Of a stretch of 12,819 nt of DNA, positions 6,006 to 12,624 are shown one piece after another (within the stretch, counting starts at the first letter, position 1; the number at the start of each line of letters is the position of its first letter). The position numbers and the translations under genes are program-made. The DNA is from QALR01 sp964466625 (GTDB taxonomy: Bacteria > Bacillota > Clostridia > Oscillospirales > CAG-272), in contig CAYXQF010000054.1 in assembly GCA_964466625.1 (NCBI GenBank), positions 1 through 12,819 on the forward strand. Reading direction: 5' to 3'. A model generated the notes under the pieces. That model saw only the letters and a program-made list of their open reading frames with translations, ran no database searches and was not told where the DNA came from.

Positions 6006-7673
6006 TTAAGCGCGCACCGTAAACCAAAGTGTCCAATTATAATGTTCCGTCCAAGATTCATGCGGAAGATCAAACGTCTTGCCGTTCACTATTATGTCAA
6101 AACAAGCATAGTAATCCCCGCTCGGAAGCGCACTGAGATTTTTGTATTCTCCTATGAATTTGCGTTCCATATTATAAACTGCAAACTGAAAAGGAACCGT
6201 TTTTCCGTCCACCGTCATTTCATAGGAAAGTGATGCTGAAAGACAAGGCATAACCGCACCTTGGTTCTGTAGCCTTTCCAAATAAAGCTCCAAACTCCAA
6301 CCAAGGCAATTGATCATGTTCATGTATTCTCCTGCATCGTCGTGTGCATAGCGAGCTTCTCTCAAATCCACATAGGGCGTAATTTCTCTGCCGCTTGCTG
6401 CTTCATAAAACAAAACCTCTGGAAACCACTCTGCGCAAGAGACCTCCTCATCAAAATCCACACAAATAAAACAGATCATGGAATTATCTTCCGTGGGATC
6501 CTCAAGGGAACGGATAAGAAACGAATAAGAAATATAAGCCCTCTGTCCAACAAGATTTGTCTTTCCATACTGATAAACTTCAGCAAGATCAGATTCGGAA
6601 AAATCTCTCACTTTGCTCACAGAACCATCAGCGTTTTGAATATAGATACTGAATTTGCCAGAATAAACAAGCTCCAGATTTTGACCATAAGTGAAGTGTA
6701 CCGTGGAAGTCCCGTCTATATCCACAAGCGGAATATTCCCCTTTTCGATCCAATCCGGCAACAATTCCGCAGCGGAATAAAACATCAGCGCACCATCGGA
6801 CACTCTGCCGTCTTTTTGAAAATAGACGGTGCCGATATAAGGGTTCACATATTCCCCACTCGCGGTTTTGACGGTTGCAGCATAGTTAAAAATATCCGCC
6901 TTTTCCGTACCGCCTTCAAAATCCACGCGCATGATATACGCATACGTTGCATGACCACCTTCTATCGTTCTCGAAAAATCAAAACGAATATATACGCTCT
7001 CTCCTGCAAAGTGTTCTGCGCCGTAAGCATAGATGTCCGAGATCATCGCGTTTTCGAGAGATGCGACTTTGGTGTAGGAGCCGTTCGTTTCTTTATAAAA
7101 ATGAAAATCGGTTGGCTTTGTCACGACCGTATCGGACGCCGTGTTGACAAGCTTCGCTCTTGCGCTCAAGGTGATCGTCGGTATCATTCCCTTTTCCACC
7201 CAACCGCCAAGAACGTTTTCCGTCGATTGCAGGATCAGTACGCCGTCCGCCACCGCGCCGCCATTCGCATTCGCACAAACAAGCGACGCAAATGGTGCGT
7301 TTCGTTCTCCGCTTAGCTCCACCGCGACCTGCGGCACAATCGTCAGCTCGTTCAAGACGCTCATCGGATCTGCCGTGGTTTCAAGCAGTGTTGTTGCCGT
7401 GGTGGCTTGCGTAATAATCTCATAATCATCACGAATGCCGGAAATATAATCTTGCCATTGATTTTTATAAACGTAGAAAGTGCCGTCCATGCCCGTGTAA
7501 GCGATCGCTGTAGTTTCTTCCGCACCGCATCCGATGGTTTCTGAATGTGTTGTTTCATGGGGCGTCATGTCATTCGCCGTCGTTTCATCGGAAATATTTT
7601 CAGACGCGCACGCAAAAGCAGAAATCAAAACTGCACAAACAAGCGTCAAAAGCAATAATTTTTTCATAATCAT
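6006..7673 (-). CDS. Secreted lipoprotein with three copies of an unknown domain
   Basis: A 555-aa protein that I cannot assign to a named family. A basic start, hydrophobic stretch LLLLTLVCAVLISAFA and Cys 22 suggest a lipoprotein signal, although SAFAC lacks the usual Leu at -3. A Thr/Glu-rich linker follows (about 30-105). Then come three related segments of about 150 residues: DGVLILQ...GGWVEKGMIP (143-165), DGALMFY...PDWIEKGNIP (293-315, offset exactly 150), and a weaker third copy near 455-475. The linked motifs FHFYKETNGS (190), FSIYIQNADGS (341) and FAVYNMERKF (497) keep the same phase. The ATG at 7673 has GGAGG five bases upstream; the TTG at 7688 overlaps that site and is rejected. 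It lies 84 nt after the 130-aa lipoprotein gene with no strong terminator between, so they likely form an operon. Confidence 0.75.
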   Translation of the reverse strand: MIMKKLLLLTLVCAVLISAFACASENISDETTANDMTPHETTHSETIGCGAEETTAIAYTGMDGTFYVYKNQWQDYISGIRDDYEIITQATTATTLLETTADPMSVLNELTIVPQVAVELSGERNAPFASLVCANANGGAVADGVLILQSTENVLGGWVEKGMIPTITLSARAKLVNTASDTVVTKPTDFHFYKETNGSYTKVASLENAMISDIYAYGAEHFAGESVYIRFDFSRTIEGGHATYAYIMRVDFEGGTEKADIFNYAATVKTASGEYVNPYIGTVYFQKDGRVSDGALMFYSAAELLPDWIEKGNIPLVDIDGTSTVHFTYGQNLELVYSGKFSIYIQNADGSVSKVRDFSESDLAEVYQYGKTNLVGQRAYISYSFLIRSLEDPTEDNSMICFICVDFDEEVSCAEWFPEVLFYEAASGREITPYVDLREARYAHDDAGEYMNMINCLGWSLELYLERLQNQGAVMPCLSASLSYEMTVDGKTVPFQFAVYNMERKFIGEYKNLSALPSGDYYACFDIIVNGKTFDLPHESWTEHYNWTLWFTVRA

Positions 7674-7757
7674 TCTTCCCTCCTTCAAGGCTTGAATTTT
7701 CTTTTCATTTCTTTAGTCGAAAGAAGATCGAAATTTTCTCACCGAAAATAAAAATTT

Positions 7758-8150
7758 TTATTGATTTTCCAGATACGCCAAAATTTCGCTGACACCCGTG
7801 TAATCGCGGCTTTCCTCTTCCTCGGAAGTGCGCACGGTGAGAATATAGGAATATTCATTCTCGGAAATCTGCATAATATAAAATGAAGTGTTTTCATCAA
7901 TGGGATATTCGAGCTGCGGTACCATCGGCATGGGGATCATATAAAAATATTTTTCGGGAATATCCGCAAAACGAAGATTTTCTCCTTTTTCCGAAAGGAG
8001 CGTATAAAGCGCGTCAAGCGTCAGGTCCTCGCTGAAAATGATGTCCTTTTCCCCCGCTGTTGTTTCTTCCGTATTTCCCTGTGTAGAGCAGGAAGCCATA
8101 ACAGCAAGAAGTCCTACAAGTAAAATACTCACCAAAATTTTTCGAAACAT
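7758..8150 (-). CDS. Small lipoprotein of unknown function
   Basis: A 130-aa protein. MFRKILVSILLVGLLAVMASC is a lipoprotein signal peptide with the lipid-anchored Cys at 21 (MASC box). It is followed by a short Thr/Glu/Gly linker and a compact acidic domain with LTLDALYTLLSEKG, then PMPMVPQLEYPIDENTSFYI and a beta-rich tail ending GVSEILAYLENQ. It would sit on the outer face of the membrane. The ATG at 8150 has AAGGAAGG eight bases upstream. Earlier ATG codons at 8171 and 8183 lack such a site, and the longer frame crosses the promoter. It is the promoter-proximal gene of a probable two-lipoprotein operon. The function is not recognisable. Confidence 0.78.
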   Translation of the reverse strand: MFRKILVSILLVGLLAVMASCSTQGNTEETTAGEKDIIFSEDLTLDALYTLLSEKGENLRFADIPEKYFYMIPMPMVPQLEYPIDENTSFYIMQISENEYSYILTVRTSEEEESRDYTGVSEILAYLENQ

Positions 8151-8184
8151 TTTGATAACCTTCCTTTTCATATTTTCTTTCATT

Positions 8185-8213
8185 ATTTTACCAAAACCTT
8201 TTTCGTTTGTCAA
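8185..8213 (-). promoter_or_regulatory. Promoter of the two-lipoprotein operon
   Basis: Minus strand TTGACA (8213-8208), a 17-base spacer and TAAAAT (8190-8185), with an extended TG one base before the -10. Transcription would start near 8178, about 28 nt ahead of the ATG at 8150. Confidence 0.78.
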
Positions 8214-8225
8214 CATCACCACTAT

Positions 8226-8231
8226 TATAAT
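8226..8231 (+). promoter_or_regulatory. Likely -10 box of the 71-aa gene
   Basis: A perfect TATAAT, but only three bases before the AAAGGAG site and 17 bases before the ATG, and no good -35 at normal spacing. If used, the transcript would be leaderless or nearly so. The spacer back-to-back with the lipoprotein promoter offers nothing better. Confidence 0.3.
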
Positions 8232-8247
8232 TAAAAGGAGAATCCGT

Positions 8248-8463
8248 ATGTACGGCAAAAACAAGATCCACGCAAAAAAACACTGCAAAAACGAACATTT
8301 GAACGATATCTTTTTTCTGACGGGTGCCGCGTCCGCAAACGACTGCACGGGAATCACGCCCCTCGTCCCCGATGACGGCTATGAAGCGGAATCCTATTTC
8401 GATATCATCGACGTTCCTGTGACCGCCAAAGACGGTGCGGAAAAGTTTAAGGACATTCCCTGA
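8248..8463 (+). CDS. Small protein of unknown function (71 aa)
   Basis: The ATG is preceded by AAAGGAG with a seven-base gap, and the frame ends at a TGA followed by a terminator, so the small size is credible. The N-terminus is basic and rich in His/Cys (HAKKHCKNEH, with His 8, 12, 17 and Cys 13). The middle reads FFLTGAASANDCTG with a second Cys at 33, and the C-terminal half is acidic (DDGYEAESYFDIIDVPV). There is no signal peptide or membrane segment, so it is probably cytoplasmic. The middle motif vaguely recalls conserved short proteins of Clostridia, but I cannot name a family. The frame stays open upstream to 8038, but that part is antisense to the lipoprotein gene. Confidence 0.72.
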   Translation: MYGKNKIHAKKHCKNEHLNDIFFLTGAASANDCTGITPLVPDDGYEAESYFDIIDVPVTAKDGAEKFKDIP

Positions 8464-8488
8464 TATTTCCAAAAAAGTATTTTTGTGA

Positions 8489-8526
8489 AAAGATCGTAAA
8501 GCCACCGGTTTTGCGGTCTTTTTCTT
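8489..8526 (+). terminator. Rho-independent terminator of the 71-aa gene
   Basis: AAAGATCG (8489-8496) pairs with CGGTCTTT (8514-8521). Inside it AAAGCC pairs with GGTTTT around ACC. A T-rich tail (TTTCTTG) follows. It lies 25 bases after the stop codon. Confidence 0.78.
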
Positions 8527-8629
8527 GTTTTTACAACATTTTTCGGCTTCTCGAAAAAAGGTAAATTTACATAAAAATCCCTTTCATTAAATTTTTTGGA
8601 AATTTTTACATTAAATTGTAAAAAAGGTA

Positions 8630-8658
8630 TTGTCAAAATCACAAATCTATGATATAAT
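8630..8658 (+). promoter_or_regulatory. Promoter of the membrane uL15-like gene
   Basis: TTGTCA (8630-8635), a 17-base spacer and TATAAT (8653-8658), with extended TG at 8650-8651. Transcription would start near 8665, giving a leader of about 68 nt. That leader contains a perfect 6-bp hairpin, CTTTGG-TATAT-CCAAAG (8673-8689). Confidence 0.82.
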
Positions 8659-8732
8659 ATAGTCGTAAAAACCTTTGGTATATCCAAAGAGCATACGTCA
8701 ACGCTTGATAAAAACAAAGGAGGTCGGCTGTA

Positions 8733-9353
8733 ATGACAGAAAAGAAAAAGCGTTTTTCAAAAGCTCACGGAGTACTGATAATCGGTATTCTCGCCGCCAT
8801 TGCATTGGTTATCTTAACACTTGTGCTCTTTTATGGCGAACATGCCGACGCCCACAAGTGCTCTCCTTGGTGCTTCGGCATATGTCCATGGTGTTGGCTC
8901 ATCGTAGATATCGTGGCAATTTTGATATTCGGTATCGGCCCCATCTTCATTATCATGGATAAAAAAGAAGAAGAAAAAGCAACAGAGCCCGTACAGGAAG
9001 AAAAGACAGAACACCCCCATCACCCCCACTTCCATTTCCCTCATCTCCATCTTCCCCGTGCTGGTCATTCCGGCGCACACTCCCGTCACAAAAAGGTTAA
9101 GCACGGCAAGCAGTATGATGCGACAGTCAGTCTGGAAGCATTGATGGGTGCCTTCTCCGAAAATGAAAGAGTGACACTCTCCGTCCTCAAGTCCAAAGGC
9201 ATTGTAAACGCCAAAGCAAAAGGCTACAAGGTTCTCATTCAGAACAACGAAACCTTGGATCGTCCCCTCACCATCTACGCGAGTTCCTTCTCCGAACAGG
9301 CAAAGGCAGCGATCATTGCCGCAGGCGGCAGAGCGATCAAAACACACGCTTAA
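8733..9353 (+). CDS. Membrane protein with C-terminal ribosomal uL15-like domain
   Basis: A 206-aa protein. A basic N-terminus (MTEKKKRFSK) is followed by membrane helix 1 (about 14-34). A short external loop then holds four Cys at 43, 47, 51 and 54 (HKCSPWCFGICPWC), and helix 2 spans about 55-75. The positive-inside rule puts both ends in the cytoplasm. A charged linker with a His-rich run (HPHHPHFHFPHLHLP, about 95-108) leads to the C-terminal domain (about 128-202). There VTLSVLKSKGIV, YKVL, LTIYASSF and FSEQAKAAIIAAGG match, by eye and from memory, the end of ribosomal protein uL15. The N-terminal Gly/Arg-rich rRNA-binding arm of uL15 is absent, so this is a paralogue and not rplO. The ATG has AAAGGAGGT eight bases upstream. 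The function is unknown. Confidence 0.82.
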   Translation: MTEKKKRFSKAHGVLIIGILAAIALVILTLVLFYGEHADAHKCSPWCFGICPWCWLIVDIVAILIFGIGPIFIIMDKKEEEKATEPVQEEKTEHPHHPHFHFPHLHLPRAGHSGAHSRHKKVKHGKQYDATVSLEALMGAFSENERVTLSVLKSKGIVNAKAKGYKVLIQNNETLDRPLTIYASSFSEQAKAAIIAAGGRAIKTHA

Positions 9354-9367
9354 CAAATAAATAAAAA

Positions 9368-9397
9368 AGAGCGGTACCGCAGTACCGCTCTCTTTTT
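9368..9397. terminator. Bidirectional terminator between convergent genes
   Basis: A perfect 10-bp stem, AGAGCGGTAC and GTACCGCTCT, around CGCA. T runs follow on both strands: CTTTTT on plus, six T on minus. It ends both the uL15-like gene (stop 14 bases away) and the GH78 gene (stop 10 to 16 bases away). Confidence 0.92.
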
Positions 9398-9406
9398 ATA
9401 TTTTGA

Positions 9407-12370
9407 TTATATATTTTGATAGATCCATACCTGCTTGCAGCCCTCGGGTGCGTTGCAAGAAACGGAAACCGTACCGTCTTCGTTTTTCTTCCATTCAACG
9501 AAAATTCTGCCTTTCGGCGTGGGAACGGAGCCTTTGGCAAAGTCAAGGCCTGCCGTTTTGGGTTCCACGGTAAATTCCGCAAAGCCGGGTTTTACGGGTT
9601 TCACGCCCAAAACGTCTGTCATCGCGAAGATCGCAGGACCCGCCGACCAAGCGTGCGCAATACTTCTGGTCCATTCTTTACCCTTTTTGAAGGTTTCAAG
9701 ACAAGTTGTGAGTCCCGAATCAAGGAATTCACCCCATGCGCTTTTCTGTGCTTCCATCGCGAGCGCATCATAACCGAATTTATAGAGCGTTTTCAAAGCA
9801 AAGAACATGAAGAACGGCGAACCGATATGAACATAACCGCCCGGCGCCTCCTCTTCGGAAGGCGCACCCGTGGTTCTGTTCGCAGGAGTTCCCGAAACGT
9901 AAAGTCCCGTTTTTATATTATCAAGAAGGAATCGCATCGCAGCCTCTTGTCTTTCCCCGGGAACGATATCGTAAAGGAGCGCCATCGTGTTGGATTGCAC
10001 GCTGATGCGTCCTTTCAAAAGATAATCTTCATAAGAAAGCTTTGCCATGCCCCTCTCGTCCATATAAGCGAGATAGCGCTCATACGCATACGCATCGCGC
10101 ACCGTATCCACATAAGCTTTTTTCTCATCGTCCCAACAATATTTATTCACCGCATCGCGGTAAGCAATCTGCATTTCACGATAATGCGCGGCAAGCTCAT
10201 GCTCACCGAGGATTTCCGCCATCTCCGAAGCTTTGCCGAAGCAATACGAAAGCATCGCGTTGTTCGCTGTCACCTCTCCATAGAAATCAAGGTCATTGTT
10301 TGCCCATTCAATGAGATTCCATGCGCCTTGCATATCGAAAAGCCCACGGGAATCCGTCATTTTTTCGCATCTCGCAAGCGTTTCCTTCACTGCATAAAAT
10401 ACTTCGGCAAGCGCCGCTTTGTCTGCGGTACACATATAATGATCGTAGACCTGCAAGAGCCACATAAATGACCACACGGGGATACAACCCTCGGGATAGG
10501 TCGGGAAGCAAGCACAAGGCAAATAGAGCCCTGCGATATAACGGGGATTTCTCGTGCGATAATTTTTCCAAAGACCTTCCGTCACAGACTCTGCGATTAA
10601 TTGCAGATACTGCGCATCAAAATCATAAGCACCAAAATTATAAAGGTTCACATTGGCGGTGCATCGTGCGTCACCTGTCCATGCATTCTGCTCGTAGCCG
10701 GGACAATCCACATAGTAATCGAGCATACAAACCTCGGCGGTGCGTGTCGACATTTCAAAAATCGTGTTGAGACGTTCATCAGACGAGGTAAAGTCCGCAT
10801 TCTTTGTCGGATAACGGGTTTCCATCACATGAATGCTGTGCAGCTTCACGATATCTTCATTACCGTAAACAAACACGGAAAGATAGCGGAATCCGCGTCT
10901 GCGGCGCGAGATATAAAGCTGTCTTCCTTCGCGACAAACGTATCGCATCGTTTTTGCGCCGTCCATATAGAGAATACCGGCGTCGTTGATCATTTCAAAG
11001 CACTGGATATCCAGCACCGTACCGGCAGGCGCCTCCACGTCAAGCACGACTCTGCCAACGGTTTCCGTGCCAAAATCCAAAATGAAATTCAAAATACCGT
11101 CCTGTTTTCGTACGATCGCGGCACCGTGTCCCATCAGAAACGGTCTGCTGTTTTCAAAAGAAACGCTTTCATCGCTGTGTGTGATGCGTTTATCATTCAA
11201 AATCCGTTCCTCCGCATAGCCGTTTTTGGGAACGGTGTAGACACGGGAATGAATATCATGAACAACAGAATCCACCTTACCGAAGGACATCGGAAAAGCT
11301 TCCGCCTTGACAGCGTCCGTCATTTCTTCATAAGTTTTAATAGAAAGGATCCCGTCTGCAACGTCATCTGCAGCACTTCTTCCGCGATATTCATTCCATG
11401 GATAGCGAACAGGCGGTGTCGGGATCAAGAAAGCCACCAGCGGTTCTTCCCCGCCAACGGGAGATGCAAACGAGATTTCCGCATCGGTGCAGATAAAGAA
11501 CGCAGGCGACCAGGAAAACGCGATATTCAGAAAATGCTCACCACGGGAAAGCGCAAAGCTTTCGTTCAAAGGTTTGATTTCGCCGTCGATCGAAACCGAG
11601 CGGATACCGCCGTGCACGTTAAATTGCACCGTTGTATCCTCATTTACGGTCACGTTGGTCATCGCCAGCGTCACACCGTTATTGGAAGGTCCGAGCGCAA
11701 GATCATAGCCGCGCGCAGTCTTCGCTTTCATGACAGCCGTGATCGCTTTCGGGGAAATATGAGTCGTTGTTTGCGGCTTGATCTTGCTTTGACGAAAACT
11801 GTCGTAGGGCGCATGGAGAAGCCCGTTTCCGATCTCTTCCGCCTTTTCCCAAGCGCTGTCGTCAAAATCAACTGCGGCAAAATTCTCCGTCAGCTTTTCC
11901 GCCAAAACAATTTCTTCGCCGCCCCTCATGATGGCGTAATTGACGCCGCCCTGAAGCGCTTCTTCCTTTTTATATTTCCATTCGCAATCCGTCTTGCAAA
12001 GCACAGCACCGTCAGCCAAAAGCTCAAGGGCGAAGCCTGCTGTGACCGCTTCTCCCGTATCAATATTCAAAACGGCGATCACGTTTTTGCCGACCGCGAG
12101 ATAAGGTGTGATATCATAGACCTCATAAATTTTATCAAAAAGATAAGAACGGGTGGAAAACATCGCCACCGTCTTGCCATTGACAAATATCTCCGCCGCA
12201 TTCGCCGCCATCACGAGCATGACCGCGCGGATCGGAACCGCCTCCAGTGTGAAATCGTGACGAAACATCTGATGAGAATAAGGCGCAGCATTTGCCGCAC
12301 GAATCCAACGCACAGACGAGTCAAAGGAATAATCGTCCGTGACGATTTTTGCGTAAGAATGCTTTTTCAT
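9407..12370 (-). CDS. GH78-family alpha-L-rhamnosidase, cytoplasmic
   Basis: A 987-aa protein without signal peptide, so it should act inside the cell on imported oligosaccharides or glycosides. The N-terminal beta-sandwich part (about 1-330) has the RHDFTLEA and AAEIFVNGK segments usual for rhamnosidases. Next comes a concanavalin-like domain (FILDFGTETVGRVVLDVEAP), then the (alpha/alpha)6 barrel. The barrel opens with DCPGYEQNAWTGDAR: Asp 555, Glu 560 and Asp 567 match the acidic residues of the GH78 motif DCPxxExxxWxGDA. A Glu at about 892 (LTTCLETF) is in place for the general base. The C-terminus (SIAHAWSAGPAIF, PGFAEFTVEP, TPKGRIFVEW) is typical. The ATG at 12370 has GAGAGG nine bases upstream, and the one at 12412 has no site. 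It is divergent from fucI. The substrate (rhamnose or another 6-deoxyhexoside) is not proven. Confidence 0.88.
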   Translation of the reverse strand: MKKHSYAKIVTDDYSFDSSVRWIRAANAAPYSHQMFRHDFTLEAVPIRAVMLVMAANAAEIFVNGKTVAMFSTRSYLFDKIYEVYDITPYLAVGKNVIAVLNIDTGEAVTAGFALELLADGAVLCKTDCEWKYKKEEALQGGVNYAIMRGGEEIVLAEKLTENFAAVDFDDSAWEKAEEIGNGLLHAPYDSFRQSKIKPQTTTHISPKAITAVMKAKTARGYDLALGPSNNGVTLAMTNVTVNEDTTVQFNVHGGIRSVSIDGEIKPLNESFALSRGEHFLNIAFSWSPAFFICTDAEISFASPVGGEEPLVAFLIPTPPVRYPWNEYRGRSAADDVADGILSIKTYEEMTDAVKAEAFPMSFGKVDSVVHDIHSRVYTVPKNGYAEERILNDKRITHSDESVSFENSRPFLMGHGAAIVRKQDGILNFILDFGTETVGRVVLDVEAPAGTVLDIQCFEMINDAGILYMDGAKTMRYVCREGRQLYISRRRRGFRYLSVFVYGNEDIVKLHSIHVMETRYPTKNADFTSSDERLNTIFEMSTRTAEVCMLDYYVDCPGYEQNAWTGDARCTANVNLYNFGAYDFDAQYLQLIAESVTEGLWKNYRTRNPRYIAGLYLPCACFPTYPEGCIPVWSFMWLLQVYDHYMCTADKAALAEVFYAVKETLARCEKMTDSRGLFDMQGAWNLIEWANNDLDFYGEVTANNAMLSYCFGKASEMAEILGEHELAAHYREMQIAYRDAVNKYCWDDEKKAYVDTVRDAYAYERYLAYMDERGMAKLSYEDYLLKGRISVQSNTMALLYDIVPGERQEAAMRFLLDNIKTGLYVSGTPANRTTGAPSEEEAPGGYVHIGSPFFMFFALKTLYKFGYDALAMEAQKSAWGEFLDSGLTTCLETFKKGKEWTRSIAHAWSAGPAIFAMTDVLGVKPVKPGFAEFTVEPKTAGLDFAKGSVPTPKGRIFVEWKKNEDGTVSVSCNAPEGCKQVWIYQNI

Positions 12371-12442
12371 AATACGATACCTCTCTCTGGACTTAAAAGT
12401 GGATTTCTTCATTGATTACAATATATAAACTCTTACTCTAAT

Positions 12443-12471
12443 ACTATATCACAAAAAAAAGGCAGTGTCAA
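12443..12471 (-). promoter_or_regulatory. Promoter of the GH78 gene
   Basis: Minus strand TTGACA (12471-12466), a 17-base spacer and TATAGT (12448-12443), with extended TG one base before the -10. Transcription would start near 12436, giving a leader of about 65 nt. Confidence 0.8.
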
Positions 12472-12518
12472 TTAAATCCGCCAGGATTTCCTTTTTACGG
12501 AAAAAATTCAAATTATCA

Positions 12519-12542
12519 AATGAAAATTCACAAATTTTCATT
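12519..12542. promoter_or_regulatory. Perfect inverted repeat overlapping the fucI -35 (putative operator)
   Basis: AATGAAAATT-CACA-AATTTTCATT, two perfect 10-bp arms. One base of slip would add TCAA/TTGA at the ends. The right end covers the first bases of the -35 at 12541-12546, and the element lies 48 bases behind the GH78 -35. There is no T run, so it is not a terminator for either strand. An operator is the simplest reading. Confidence 0.5.
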
Positions 12543-12569
12543 GATTTCTAAGCCATACTGTGATACAAT
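12541..12569 (+). promoter_or_regulatory. Promoter of fucI
   Basis: TTGATT (12541-12546), a 17-base spacer and TACAAT (12564-12569), with extended TG at 12561-12562. Transcription would start near 12576, leaving a leader of about 50 nt before the ACG at 12625. It places the in-frame ATG at 12574 at or before the transcript end. Confidence 0.72.
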
Positions 12570-12611
12570 GAAAATGTATGAGCCATGCCCCGCATCGCAA
12601 ACTAAAATATT

Positions 12612-12616
12612 GGAGG
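12612..12616 (+). promoter_or_regulatory. Shine-Dalgarno site that decides the fucI start
   Basis: GGAGG, eight bases before the ACG at 12625. It overlaps the only nearby conventional start in frame (TTG at 12610), so it cannot serve that codon. Confidence 0.7.
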
Positions 12617-12624
12617 AATCAAAA

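Noticed and set aside
7746..7761. 16-bp AT-only palindrome after the 130-aa lipoprotein gene
   Set aside because: It has no GC pairs in the stem, so it is too weak to call a terminator or operator in AT-rich DNA.
8603..8624. TTTTTACA / TGTAAAAA inverted repeat upstream of the uL15-like gene promoter
   Set aside because: It is low-complexity AT sequence just before the -35. It could be an operator, but nothing beyond base composition supports it.
10601..12415. 604-codon open frame on the plus strand
   Set aside because: It is antisense to the GH78 gene, whose domains are clear. Its protein is a His/Arg-rich string with no family features.
12574..12624. Upstream in-frame ATG for fucI
   Set aside because: The predicted promoter (12541-12569) starts transcription at or after this ATG, it has no ribosome site, and the added residues have no family match.
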